DNA of 64,000 nt, taken from the NCBI GenBank assembly GCA_015075165.1, contig JABTUY010000003.1:186001-250000 (forward strand), written 5' to 3'. Position numbers and translations under genes: made by a program. The notes under the pieces are model-generated. The model was not told where the DNA came from. It made no database searches and worked only from the letters and a program-made list of their open reading frames with translations. Shown here piece by piece: positions 10,152 through 18,870 of the stretch (positions are counted from its first letter, which is position 1; every line of letters starts with the position of its first letter). The DNA comes from Ideonella sp. (lineage in GTDB: Bacteria; Pseudomonadota; Gammaproteobacteria; Burkholderiales; Burkholderiaceae_C).

Positions 10152-11357
10152 TCACTGCACGCCGAACACCTGCTTCAGGTAGGCGAGGAACACCGGGTCG
10201 GCCTCGAGCGCCTTGCCCGGGTCGTCCGACAGCTTGGCCACCGGCTGGTGGTTGACCTCGCGCAGCTTCATCACGATGTTCAACGGCGTCGGGCCCAGGT
10301 CGTTGGTCAGCCAGGTGCCGATGCCGGCGCCGTACTGCGCGGCGTCGCCCCAGTTCAGGTACAGGCGGAACGACTCGTCGAACGTCAGCGCGTTGGAGAA
10401 CACCAGGCGCTTGGTGTGCGGGTCGATGCGCAGCCGCTGGTAGTGGTCGAGGATCTTGCGCGCCCACGCGTCGGGGTCGCCGCTGTCGTGGCGCATGCCG
10501 TCGAACAGCTTGGCGTAGTAGAGGTCGAAGTCGCGCAGGAAGGCGTCGGTGGTGATCACGTCGGTCAGCGCGATGCCGAGGTCGCCGCGGTACTCCTGCA
10601 CCCACTCCTCGAGCGCCGCGCGCACCGAGCGACGCAGCTGCACGTGGCCCAGGCCCTGGTGCTTCTGCAGGTGCTCGTGGCCCATCGTGCCGATCGGCAC
10701 CAGGCCGTGCTGGTGCGCACGCTCGACGTTGCTGGTGCCGCGGAAGTGATCGGGCAGCCCCCGCAGCAGCGCGGCCAGCACCTCGTCGTGCCAGGCGCCG
10801 GAGAAGCGCCGCCGCGTGCCGAAATCGAAGAACACGTAGGGGTGCCGGCGCGCATGGGCCGGGTCGGCGGTGAGCCGCCGCAGGTGCTCGATCTTGGCCT
10901 GCAGGCGACGGCGCCCTTCGGCCAGCACCGCCGGCGTCGCCAGGCGGCGGAAGTACAGCTCGTTGACGATCGACAGCACGAACACCTCGAAGCCGGTGAT
11001 GTGCACCAGCGGCCCGCGCGCAACGATCTTCAGGTGCTCGCCCTCGGTGGCGACCTCGAGGAACTTCATCTGGAAGCGGAAGATGCCGAGCCACTCGAGA
11101 AAGTCGCGCTTGAAGAAACTGCGCTCGCCGAGCACGGCCAGGTCGCGCTCGGTGAAGCGCAGGCTGCACAGCCATTCGAGCTGCTCGCGCACGTCGTCCA
11201 CCAGGTCGGCCAGCGGGACCTGCGGCGTGTTGCGGCAGATGAACTGCGTCAACCCGGTGGCCTCGGGGTTGTGATGCAGCATCACCTGCCACATCGAGAA
11301 CTTGTAGAGGTCGGTGTCCAGCAGCGTGCTGATGGCCGGCTTGAACGGCTCGGTCAT
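10152..11357 (-). CDS. pncB: Nicotinate phosphoribosyltransferase
   Basis: Joins nicotinate to PRPP, with ATP hydrolysis, to make nicotinate mononucleotide in the NAD salvage (Preiss-Handler) pathway. The 401-aa length matches E. coli PncB (400 aa). The motif GTMGHEHLQKHQGLG contains the His that is autophosphorylated in the family; the N-terminus (LLDTDLYKFSMWQVMLHH) is typical. ATG 11357 follows GGAGA. It lies 114 bp downstream of nicB on the same strand, so the cell's salvage enzyme sits beside its catabolic competitor for nicotinate. Confidence 0.95.
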   Translation of the reverse strand: MTEPFKPAISTLLDTDLYKFSMWQVMLHHNPEATGLTQFICRNTPQVPLADLVDDVREQLEWLCSLRFTERDLAVLGERSFFKRDFLEWLGIFRFQMKFLEVATEGEHLKIVARGPLVHITGFEVFVLSIVNELYFRRLATPAVLAEGRRRLQAKIEHLRRLTADPAHARRHPYVFFDFGTRRRFSGAWHDEVLAALLRGLPDHFRGTSNVERAHQHGLVPIGTMGHEHLQKHQGLGHVQLRRSVRAALEEWVQEYRGDLGIALTDVITTDAFLRDFDLYYAKLFDGMRHDSGDPDAWARKILDHYQRLRIDPHTKRLVFSNALTFDESFRLYLNWGDAAQYGAGIGTWLTNDLGPTPLNIVMKLREVNHQPVAKLSDDPGKALEADPVFLAYLKQVFGVQ

Positions 11358-11471
11358 GGGGTCTCCGGGTTCGGGTCGGGGCCGACCGCGTGCGCAGGCC
11401 CATGCCTGCAAGCCGCACTGTATGCGACGACGGGCACCGCGCCGCCACGAGCCGTCAACGCACGACCGTGC

Positions 11472-14400
11472 TCAGGGCAACGCCCGCGCTCGCGCCACCG
11501 CCGCCTCGAGCTCGGGCCACGCCGGCTGGTCCGGCGCGAAACGCGCGCGCAGGTACGCCGCCAGGTCGGCCACCTGGGCGTCGCTCAGCGCGTGGCGGAA
11601 CGCCGGCATGTGGCCGATCTCGACGAACGCCGGATCCTGGATGCCGTCGAGGATCGTGCGCAGCAGGTTGTCGGGCCGCGCGCTGTGCAGGTTGGGGTTC
11701 AGCGCCAGCGGCTGGTTCAGCCCGAGCAGTTGCGGGCCATCGCCATCGTGATGGCAGGCGCCGCACGCGGTCTCGAACATCCGCTGTGCCGGGCCGCGCA
11801 GCCGCGCCGCCTGCTCGCGGCTGCGCGCGAGCAGCGCGTCGGCGGCCGCGTCGGCCCCGGCGTCGGGCGCGGGTTGCAGCGATACCAGGTAGTGCGCGAT
11901 CGCGCGCACGTCGTCGACGCTGGCCTGCGCCAGGCCGCGCACCACCGGCGCCATCGGCCCGGCGGCGATGCCGTGCGCCGCGTCGTGGCCCTGGCGCAGG
12001 TAGCGCAGCAGTTGCGGCTCGCTCCAGCGCACCGGCGGGCGCGCCAATGCGCCGAGCGCCGGCGCCTCCCAGCCCTGCACCAGCGCGCCGCCGAGATAGC
12101 GGCTGGCACTGCGCTCGGCCCCGAGCGCGCCGCGCTCGGTGTGGCAGGCGCCGCAGTGGCCGACGCCATTGACGAGGTAGGTGCCGCGATTCCACAGCGC
12201 GCTGCGGCTCGCATCCGGCGCGACCGTTCCGGGCTGCAGCGCCAGCGCGTTCCACACGGCCAGCAGCGGCCGCAGGTTGAACGGGAAGCGCAGCACGCTC
12301 GGCGGCGGCGCGTGGGCGACGGCCGGCTGCGTCATCAGCCACGCATACAGCGCCTGCAGGTCGTCGTCGGTGATGCGCGTGAACGCCGTGTACGGGAACG
12401 CCGGGTACAGGTGCCGGCCGTCGCGTGCGATGCCGTCACGCATCGCGCGCTGGAACGCGCTGAAGCCCCACAGCCCGACGCCGTGCCCGGCATCGGGCGT
12501 GATGTTGGTCGACACCACGGTGCCGAACGGCGTCTCGATCGCGCGCCCGCCGGCCAGCGGCGCACCGCCCTCGGCGGTGTGGCAGTGCACGCAGTTGCCC
12601 AGCGCGGCCAGCTGGCGGCCGCGCTCGATGACAGCGGCCGTGTAAGGCGTTTGCGCGCTCGGCTGCACTGGGGCGATCGCCGCGCGCCCACCGAACGCGC
12701 CACCGAACAGACCCATCAGCGTCGCGAGCAACGCACCGCCCAGCGACGCCGCCAGCACCAGCACACCCTGGCGCCGCCGCTGCGGATCGGCCGCCGTGCC
12801 CGGCACTGCGTTGGCCGGGGGTGGTGAAGCGGCGGCCGATACGGGCGCCGCGCCGCCGGGCTCCGGCAACGGCTGCAGCGCCGTGCGCACGACTTCGGGC
12901 GTGAACGGCGGCTGGCGAAAGCGCACGCCGGTGGCATCGAAGATCGCGTTGGCGATCGCCGCGGTGCCGGGCACCGACGCCGATTCGCCGACGCCCAGTG
13001 GCGGCTCGCCGGGGCGCGGCATCAGCAGCACCTCGACCACCGGCACCTCGCGGAAGCTCAGGATCGGGTAGCTGCCCCACTCCCGCGTGGCCAGCGCGCC
13101 GCTGCGGCGATCGGTTTCGACGCGCTCCTTCAGCGCGCGGCTGGTGGTCTGCAGCACGTTGCCGTGCACCTGATGCCGCACGCCGTCGGGGTTGACCAGC
13201 AGGCCGGCATCCTGCCCCACCACCACGCGCCGCACGTTGACGTCACCGGTGACACGGTTGACCTCGACATCGGCGACCCAGGCCGACCACGCGGCGCCGA
13301 AGCCGGGGAACTTGCTGTGCACATAGCGCGCATAGGCGAAACCCTGGCCCTTGAGCCAATCGCCGTCGGCGCCCTGCTGTTGGGGCTGCGTGTGCACGAG
13401 CCAGCCGGCTCGGTCGGCGGTGGCACGCACCAGCGCGGCGGCACGCTCGTCGTCGAGGTGGCGCAGCCGGTACGCGACCGGATCGACACCGGCCGTGGTG
13501 GCCAGCTCGTCGATGTAGCTCTCGTGCGCGAACGAGTTCGGCACCGCCGACACGCCGCGCAGCCACGACGCGCGCAGGATCGGCGCCATGTCGAGCGCCG
13601 CCACGCGCAGGTTGGGCACCGCATACGGCGGCACCGCGGTGCGGTCGCCCATCTCGTACGGCAGCGCATCGGGCTCGATGGTGCGCGTCAGCAGCAGCGC
13701 CAGCGTGGGCGCGCCGTTGGACGGGTAGGCGGTCTGGAAGTCGTAGGCCGCGAACTCGCCGTGCGTGCCGAGCGCGCCGGTCACCTGCATCAGCTGCGCC
13801 GCGCCCTTCGGATCCCACAGGTTCTCCTGCTCGCGCGTGAGCTGCACGCGCACCGGTGCGCCGACCGCGCGCGACAGCAGCGCCGCATCGGCGCTGACAT
13901 CGTCGGCGCCGTTGCGGCCATAGCAGCCCGAGGCTTCGAGGCGGATCACGTCGATCGCCATGTCGGCCAGCCCGGTCAGGCGCGCCAGGTCGGCGCGCAG
14001 CACGAACGGGTTCTGCGAACCGGTCCACACCGTCAGCGCGATGCTCGGCTGGTCGGCCGCGCCGGCCGCATCGCTCGCGTCGGCGTGCCAATGCGCGACC
14101 GCGCACGACGGCCCGATCGACGCGTGCAGCTGGTACGGCCACAGGTACTCGCGCTTCAGCGCGTGCGCCGCATGGCCGATCGCCTGCTCGACGTCACCTT
14201 GCTCCACCAGCACGCGCCGCGTCGCCGGATTGGCGCGCAGTGCGGCACCGAGGTCGCCGATGTCTGGCATGCCGGGCCACGGTTTCCACGTGACGCGCAG
14301 CGCACGCATCGCGGCCTCGGCCTGCTCCTCGCGCTCGGCGACGATGCCGACGAAATCGCGGATCACCACCACCCGCCGGATACCGGCGATATGCGCGATC

Positions 14401-15107
14401 GACGCCTCGTCCACCGCCTGCAGCGTGTTGCCGACAAAATCACCGACGTCGAGGCCGGCGTACGGGGGCCGCACCACGCGGCCGTGCAGCATGCCCGGCA
14501 GGCGCACGTCGTGCACGAACACCGCTTCGCCGGTCGCCTTGGCCGGCAGGTCGACGCGCGGCAGCGACTGGCCGACCACGCGGTACGCGGCCGCCGGCTT
14601 GGTCGGCGTCGACGCGTCGAGCATCAGGTCGACATGCTGTCCGGCCAGCGCGGCGATGCCGTGCGGCACGCCGCCCGCATCGCCGTGGGCGCCGCTATGC
14701 GCGTCGAGCCAGGCGCGCGCCTGCGCCGCCGCACGGCGCAGCGGCTCGGCATGGATCTGGATCGAGCTGCTGGCGATCGTCGGCCCCTGGTTCGGCGCGC
14801 GCGCGGTGTCGCCGAGCGCGACGTGCACGGCGTCCGCTGTGACGCCGAGCTCCTCGGCCACGATCTGCGCCAGCGCGGTGCGCAGGCCGGTGCCGAGATC
14901 GACGTGGCCGTGCAGCGCGGTGACGCTGCCATCGCTCCATACCGCCAGCAGCGGCTCGGGCCCTTCGGCCGGGTTGGCTGGCACGCTCGGCGGCTGTCCG
15001 CGCGCCGGCGGCAGCGCCGGTGGCGGCGTGCGCGACACCAGCAGCACGCCGTGCGCCGCGCGCAGTTCGGCGCGGCTCAACCGCGCCTGGCCACGCGGCG
15101 CCGTCAT
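11472..15107 (-). CDS. nicB: Nicotinate dehydrogenase large subunit: molybdopterin domain fused to three cytochrome c domains
   Basis: Hydroxylates nicotinate to 6-hydroxynicotinate with NicA and passes electrons to c-type hemes. The 1,211-aa size and plan match NicB of Pseudomonas putida (~1,190 aa). Residues ~1-770 are the xanthine-dehydrogenase-like molybdopterin part. A single hydrophobic helix follows near residues 785-812, preceded by Arg-rich sequence (N-in, C-out predicted). Three CXXCH heme sites come next: CVHCH (~837), CGACH (~984) and CGACH (~1113). The ATG overlaps the nicA stop by 4 bp. A different N-heterocycle or aldehyde substrate is possible from sequence alone, but the neighbours pncA, pncB and 6-hydroxynicotinate reductase favour nicotinate. 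Confidence 0.88.
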   Translation of the reverse strand: MTAPRGQARLSRAELRAAHGVLLVSRTPPPALPPARGQPPSVPANPAEGPEPLLAVWSDGSVTALHGHVDLGTGLRTALAQIVAEELGVTADAVHVALGDTARAPNQGPTIASSSIQIHAEPLRRAAAQARAWLDAHSGAHGDAGGVPHGIAALAGQHVDLMLDASTPTKPAAAYRVVGQSLPRVDLPAKATGEAVFVHDVRLPGMLHGRVVRPPYAGLDVGDFVGNTLQAVDEASIAHIAGIRRVVVIRDFVGIVAEREEQAEAAMRALRVTWKPWPGMPDIGDLGAALRANPATRRVLVEQGDVEQAIGHAAHALKREYLWPYQLHASIGPSCAVAHWHADASDAAGAADQPSIALTVWTGSQNPFVLRADLARLTGLADMAIDVIRLEASGCYGRNGADDVSADAALLSRAVGAPVRVQLTREQENLWDPKGAAQLMQVTGALGTHGEFAAYDFQTAYPSNGAPTLALLLTRTIEPDALPYEMGDRTAVPPYAVPNLRVAALDMAPILRASWLRGVSAVPNSFAHESYIDELATTAGVDPVAYRLRHLDDERAAALVRATADRAGWLVHTQPQQQGADGDWLKGQGFAYARYVHSKFPGFGAAWSAWVADVEVNRVTGDVNVRRVVVGQDAGLLVNPDGVRHQVHGNVLQTTSRALKERVETDRRSGALATREWGSYPILSFREVPVVEVLLMPRPGEPPLGVGESASVPGTAAIANAIFDATGVRFRQPPFTPEVVRTALQPLPEPGGAAPVSAAASPPPANAVPGTAADPQRRRQGVLVLAASLGGALLATLMGLFGGAFGGRAAIAPVQPSAQTPYTAAVIERGRQLAALGNCVHCHTAEGGAPLAGGRAIETPFGTVVSTNITPDAGHGVGLWGFSAFQRAMRDGIARDGRHLYPAFPYTAFTRITDDDLQALYAWLMTQPAVAHAPPPSVLRFPFNLRPLLAVWNALALQPGTVAPDASRSALWNRGTYLVNGVGHCGACHTERGALGAERSASRYLGGALVQGWEAPALGALARPPVRWSEPQLLRYLRQGHDAAHGIAAGPMAPVVRGLAQASVDDVRAIAHYLVSLQPAPDAGADAAADALLARSREQAARLRGPAQRMFETACGACHHDGDGPQLLGLNQPLALNPNLHSARPDNLLRTILDGIQDPAFVEIGHMPAFRHALSDAQVADLAAYLRARFAPDQPAWPELEAAVARARALP

Positions 15108-15706
15108 GTGCGCGCAGCCGATGGTTCGGCCTGCGGCGGGCTCGGCAATGCCTCCGATCGATCGTGCTGCCCCGCGTCGGGTCGCAGCTCCGGCCGATCG
15201 TCGGAGCGATCCGCCGTCGCACGCTGCGCGATGCCCCGGTACGCGGCTGCGTCCATCAACTGCGCCGCGCGCTGCACCGCCTGCAGGATCTCCAGGTGCG
15301 CGCCGCAGCGGCACAGCTGATGCGCCAACGCCGCGCGCGCCTGCTCGTCGCTCGGCCGCGGCACGCGCGCCAGCAGCGCGACGGTGGCGACGATCATGCC
15401 ATTGAGGCAGTAGCCGCACTGCGCCGCCTGGCACTCGATGAACGCCTGCTGCACCGGGTGCAGCGCATCGCGCGTGCCGAGGCCCTCGAGCGTGGTGACG
15501 GCGCGGCCGGCCACGCCGCCCACCGGCAGCGTGCAGGCGCGCGCCAGCACGCCGCCAACCAGCACGCTGCAGGCGCCGCACTCGCCGAGGCCGCAGCCGT
15601 ACTTCGGCCCGTTCAATCCGAGGTCGTTGCGCAGAACGGTCAGCAGCGGCACGCCGGGCGCCACGTCGAGCGCGTGGGTGCGGCCGTTGACCGTCAGCGT
15701 GATCAC
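15104..15706 (-). CDS. nicA: Nicotinate dehydrogenase small [2Fe-2S] subunit
   Basis: Electron-transfer subunit of the NicAB hydroxylase. The plant-ferredoxin-like N-terminal cluster site is KYGCGLGECGACSVLV plus a later Cys. The C-terminal all-helical cluster site is QCGYCLNGM with CRCGAH. The first ~155 residues cover the whole usual protein. About 40 further low-complexity residues (RSDDRPELRPDAGQHDRSE) are extra and may be a drifted C-terminus. The gene starts 40 bp after pncA and overlaps nicB by 4 bp, so the three are one transcription unit. Confidence 0.9.
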   Translation of the reverse strand: MITLTVNGRTHALDVAPGVPLLTVLRNDLGLNGPKYGCGLGECGACSVLVGGVLARACTLPVGGVAGRAVTTLEGLGTRDALHPVQQAFIECQAAQCGYCLNGMIVATVALLARVPRPSDEQARAALAHQLCRCGAHLEILQAVQRAAQLMDAAAYRGIAQRATADRSDDRPELRPDAGQHDRSEALPSPPQAEPSAART

Positions 15707-15746
15707 GACAGCGCGGCGGGCGGGTTCGGTGCGGCGCTCGGCCGCC

Positions 15747-16478
15747 TCAGGCGATGTCGGCCGACTGGATGCGCTTGACGCCCTTGGCGCTCATGCTCTT
15801 CCAGGCCGCGGCGAGCGAGCCGTTGAGGTCGATGGCCCGCGTGGCGTCCTCGACCACGTAGACGTTGAAGCCGGCCTTGCGGCCGTCCATCGCGGTCCAC
15901 GCGACGCAGAAGTCGGTGGCCAGGCCGGTGACGTACAGCGTCTTGATGCGCCGCGCCTTCAGGTAGCCGGCCAGGCCGGTGGGCGTCTTGTGGTCGGCCT
16001 CGTCGAATGCGGAGTAGCTGTCGATGTTCTTGTGGAAACCCTTGCGGATGATCAGCTGCGCGGTCGGCAGCTTCAGGTCCTTGCTGAGCGCGGCGTCGTC
16101 GGTCCCCTGCACGCAGTGGTCGGGCCACAGCACCTGGGTGCCGTAGCTGAGCTTGGTGGTCTCGAACGGCTTCTTGCCCGGATACGTGCTCGCGAACGAC
16201 GCATGCCCCGGCGTGTGCCAGTCCTGCGTGACGACGATGTTCTCGAACCGCTCGGCCAGCTTGTTGATCACCGGCACCACCTCTTCGCCGCCCTTGACCG
16301 GCAGCGTGCCGCCACCGATGAAGCAGTTCTGCACATCGACGACGATCAGCGCCGCGTCGGCGCCGGGCTTGAGCTTGCCGGCCGACTGCACCGCGGCGGG
16401 CAGCACAGCGAGCAGCGCGGTGGCCGAGAGGCCGCCGAGAAAGCGGCGGCGGTGCGATTGCACGGGGTGGTCGATCAT
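15747..16478 (-). CDS. pncA: Nicotinamidase with a twin-arginine signal peptide
   Basis: Converts nicotinamide to nicotinate and ammonia. The isochorismatase-fold triad of PncA is present: Asp48 in VVDVQNCF, Lys146 in IIRKGFHK and Cys191 in ATDFCVAW. The metal-site DWHTPGHASF is also there. The 243-aa protein starts with a Tat-type signal (SHRRRFLGGLSATALLAVLP, probable end near AVQSAG), which ordinary cytosolic PncA lacks. It should therefore act in the periplasm. ATG 16478 follows a strong AGGAGG site; an upstream in-frame ATG would bury the signal. It sits 34 bp after livF and 40 bp before nicA. Confidence 0.9.
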   Translation of the reverse strand: MIDHPVQSHRRRFLGGLSATALLAVLPAAVQSAGKLKPGADAALIVVDVQNCFIGGGTLPVKGGEEVVPVINKLAERFENIVVTQDWHTPGHASFASTYPGKKPFETTKLSYGTQVLWPDHCVQGTDDAALSKDLKLPTAQLIIRKGFHKNIDSYSAFDEADHKTPTGLAGYLKARRIKTLYVTGLATDFCVAWTAMDGRKAGFNVYVVEDATRAIDLNGSLAAAWKSMSAKGVKRIQSADIA

Positions 16479-16512
16479 CGAATCCTCCTGTTGTGATGCG
16501 CCGGCGACGAGG

Positions 16513-17259
16513 TCAAACCGAAAGATACGCCCGCCGCACCTCGTCGTTGGCGGCAAGCTCGGCCATCGTGGCCTGGTAGCGGATCTGGCCCTTCTCGAGC
16601 ACGTAGGCGCGGTCGGACACCAGCTCGGCGAAGTGCATGTTCTGCTCCGACAGCAGGATGCTGACGCCCTGCGCCTTCAGCTCGACGATCATCTGCGCCA
16701 TCTGCTCGACGATGACCGGCGCGACGCCCTCGCTCGGCTCGTCCAGCAGCAGCAGCAGCGGGTTGCCCATCAGCGTGCGCGCCACCGTCAGCATCTGCTG
16801 CTCGCCGCCGCTCATGCGCCCGCCCGGCCGCTGCGGCATCTCGCCGAGGTTCGGAAACAGCGCGAACAGCCGCTCGGGCGTCCAGCTCGGCGCCGCACTG
16901 CCATCGGCCCAGCGGCGCGGCGGCTGGCGCGCGACGTCGAGGTTCTCCAGCACCGTCAGGTCGGCGAAGATGCGGCGGTCCTCCGGCACGTAGCCCAGCC
17001 CGCGCCGCGCGATGCGGTGCGACGCCTCGCGTGAGACGTCTTCGCCCATGAAGCGCACGCGCCCGGCGCGCCGTGCGGTCATGCCCATCAGCGTCTTCAG
17101 CGTGGTGCTCTTGCCGGCGCCGTTGCGGCCCATCAGCGCCACCACCTCGCCGCGCCGCACCTCGAGCGCGATGTCGAACAGGATTTGCGCCGCGCCGTAC
17201 CACGCGGCCAGGCCCTGCGCCTGCAGCAGCACGTCGGCATCGGGTGCGTGTGCGGTCAT
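16513..17259 (-). CDS. Branched-chain-type ABC transporter ATPase (LivF-like)
   Basis: A 248-aa cytoplasmic ATPase of a HAAT-family importer. It has Walker A GRNGAGKST, signature MSGGEQQM and Walker B LLLLLDEPSEGVAP. LivF proteins normally carry the same 'RMSGGEQQ' and 'VPEDRRIF' features. The start overlaps the LivG-like gene stop by 4 bp. It lies directly upstream of pncA-nicA-nicB. The natural inference is that this importer handles nicotinate or a related pyridine, not branched-chain amino acids, but the sequence does not prove the substrate. Confidence 0.9.
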   Translation of the reverse strand: MTAHAPDADVLLQAQGLAAWYGAAQILFDIALEVRRGEVVALMGRNGAGKSTTLKTLMGMTARRAGRVRFMGEDVSREASHRIARRGLGYVPEDRRIFADLTVLENLDVARQPPRRWADGSAAPSWTPERLFALFPNLGEMPQRPGGRMSGGEQQMLTVARTLMGNPLLLLLDEPSEGVAPVIVEQMAQMIVELKAQGVSILLSEQNMHFAELVSDRAYVLEKGQIRYQATMAELAANDEVRRAYLSV

Positions 17260-18032
17260 GCCGGGGTCACCACCGGTTTGCGCTCGAAGGTCTTGCCGCT
17301 GCCGAAGTACACCTCCTGCACCAACGGGTTCTCGCGGATCTCGGCCGGCCGGCCCTCGGCGATCAGCCGCCCGCGCGCCAGCACGATGATGCGGTCGGCG
17401 TACGCGAACACCACGTCCATGCTGTGCTCGGTGAACAGCACACCCAGGCCGCGCTGCTGCACGAGCTGCCTGGTCAGCGCCATCAGCTCGTTGCGCTCCT
17501 TCGGCGCCATGCCCGCGGTGGGCTCGTCCATCAGCAGCAGCCTCGGCGCGTTGGCCAGCGCGATCGCCAGCTCGACGCGCTTGACGTCGCCATACGCCAG
17601 CACGCTGCACGGCCGCTCCGCCTGCGCGGCCATGCCCACCTGCTGCAGCAGCGCCAGCGCCTCGCTGCGCTTGTGCGCCGCGGCCCGCCGCGTCATCGAG
17701 AACACGCGCCCATCGGCCGACAGCAGCGCCATCTGCACGTTCTCGACGACGGTGAGCGAGGCGAACGTCTCGGCGATCTGGAACGTGCGCCCGACCCCGA
17801 GCTTCCAGATCTCGCGCGGCTTCCTGCCGATCAGCTCATGCCCATCGAGCGTGATCGACCCGCCGTCGGGCCGCAGCTGCCCATTGACCATGTTGAACGT
17901 GGTCGACTTGCCCGCCCCATTGGGCCCGATCAGCGCCAGCAACTCGCCGGCGGCAAGCTGGAACCCGATGCCATCGACAGCGCGGTTGCCGCCGAAGGAC
18001 TTGGACAGATCGCGGACGGTGAGCAGGCTCAT
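17256..18032 (-). CDS. Branched-chain-type ABC transporter ATPase (LivG-like)
   Basis: A 258-aa partner ATPase. Walker A is GPNGAGKST. The signature is the LivG-type form LAYGDVKRVELAIAL instead of LSGGQ. Walker B is LLLMDEPTAGMAP. The C-terminal VYFGSG tail is typical of LivG. ATG 18032 gives the family start MSLLTVRDLSKSFGG. Upstream lie 838 bp of hairpin-rich repeat DNA before the permease gene, so these ATPases may be transcribed separately from the permease or read through from it. Confidence 0.9.
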   Translation of the reverse strand: MSLLTVRDLSKSFGGNRAVDGIGFQLAAGELLALIGPNGAGKSTTFNMVNGQLRPDGGSITLDGHELIGRKPREIWKLGVGRTFQIAETFASLTVVENVQMALLSADGRVFSMTRRAAAHKRSEALALLQQVGMAAQAERPCSVLAYGDVKRVELAIALANAPRLLLMDEPTAGMAPKERNELMALTRQLVQQRGLGVLFTEHSMDVVFAYADRIIVLARGRLIAEGRPAEIRENPLVQEVYFGSGKTFERKPVVTPA

Positions 18033-18101
18033 CTCGATGGACCGCGCGAAGCGAATCGGTTGACGAGTACGTGGCCACGATTGCGTGCGATGACCGAGCT
18101 T

Positions 18102-18345
18102 GCAAAGCCGCGGGCGGGTATGCGCCGGCGCTCGAATGCGGCAGCCCCTCGCTGCGCGAGGGGTTCCCTGCGCTGCTCGATCGCATGGCCCGCGGCGAAA
18201 CTCGCTCCGCTCACTTCGTTCGCTGTGCTCGGACAGTCGCCGCGAGTCAGAACACGTAGCGCGCGCTGCGCGCGCGCGGCCATGCGCTCTGCGCTGCTCG
18301 GCGCCGCATATGTCGCTGCCGGCGCACACCCGCCCGCGGCTTTGC
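18102..18345. repeat. Inverted repeat pair, 28 bp with one mismatch, spanning 244 bp
   Basis: The left arm (18102-18129, starting GCAAAGCCGCGGGCGGGT) and the right arm (18318-18345) are reverse complements with one mismatch. Between them lie short hairpins such as CCTCGCTGCGCGAGG and GCGCGCTGCGCGCGC and no supported gene. The pair begins 69 bp upstream of the livG-like start. Together with the next element it fills the gap that splits the transporter genes. Confidence 0.65.
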
Positions 18346-18392
18346 AGCCACCACCGCGGCATGCCTCCTCGCGGCACACCACCAGCGGTTCT

Positions 18393-18776
18393 GCGCGGTG
18401 GGCGGTGCCCGGGGTGGGCGATTTATGGCGCGGCGAGGAGCGCAGCAGCGCAAGGGGGCGAGCCCGGACGGGCCAGAGTCCCTGCGGACTCTGGCCCGCC
18501 TGGCGAGCCGGCGCGGCTTGCAAGCCGCGCCGTGGACGTCCGGCGCCGCAGGCGCCGGACCGGCGAGGACGCCGTGAAGTTCCCGGTGCGTTCAGCGCCG
18601 GGGACGGCGGTAGTGAGCCCGGACGTGTGCCAGTCCGCTGCGGACTGGCACACGCCTGGCGAACGCCCTGGCGCTTGCAAGCGCCAGGGCACGCAGCCGC
18701 CCTTGCAGCGCAGCGAAGTCGGCCCGCAGGGCCGACCGCGACATCATGAGCCCACCCCGGGCACCGCCCACCGCGC
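18393..18776. repeat. 384-bp element with perfect 27-bp terminal inverted repeats and six internal hairpins
   Basis: Terminal arms at 18393-18419 and 18750-18776 are perfect reverse complements (starting GCGCGGTGGGCGGTGCCC). Inside are six perfect hairpins: 18470-18497 (12-bp stem, CTGC loop), 18509-18532 (24-nt palindrome centred TTGCAA), 18538-18560 (10-bp stem, GCA loop), 18624-18654 (14-bp stem, CTG loop), 18665-18690 (26-nt palindrome centred TTGCAA) and 18718-18736 (8-bp stem, GCA loop). The order of types repeats twice, each copy introduced by GAGCCCGGACG and joined by CGCCTGGCGA. Stem sequences differ between copies while pairing is kept. No coding frame is credible. It could be a MITE-like element or a structured RNA. 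Confidence 0.75.
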
Positions 18777-18870
18777 CGCGCGGAACCCACGCACACGGGG
18801 CGAAGCCCACCACGCCACGCCGCACTCGTGCATGGCAAGCAAACCCCATCACGGCACGCAGCGAGCAAGC

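Noticed and set aside
11472-15581. Extension of the nicB frame upstream of 15107 into the nicA region
   Set aside because: The frame is open because of high GC, but the extra part overlaps nicA in another frame and has no family similarity. The ATGA junction with nicA fixes the start.
18102-18776. CRISPR array or IS element
   Set aside because: Repeats are inverted, not evenly spaced direct repeats with unique spacers. No transposase gene is present.
18033-18870. Possible small genes in the livG-livHM gap
   Set aside because: Open frames exist on both strands but they run through perfect palindromes, have no family features and no ribosome sites. Structure explains the sequence better.
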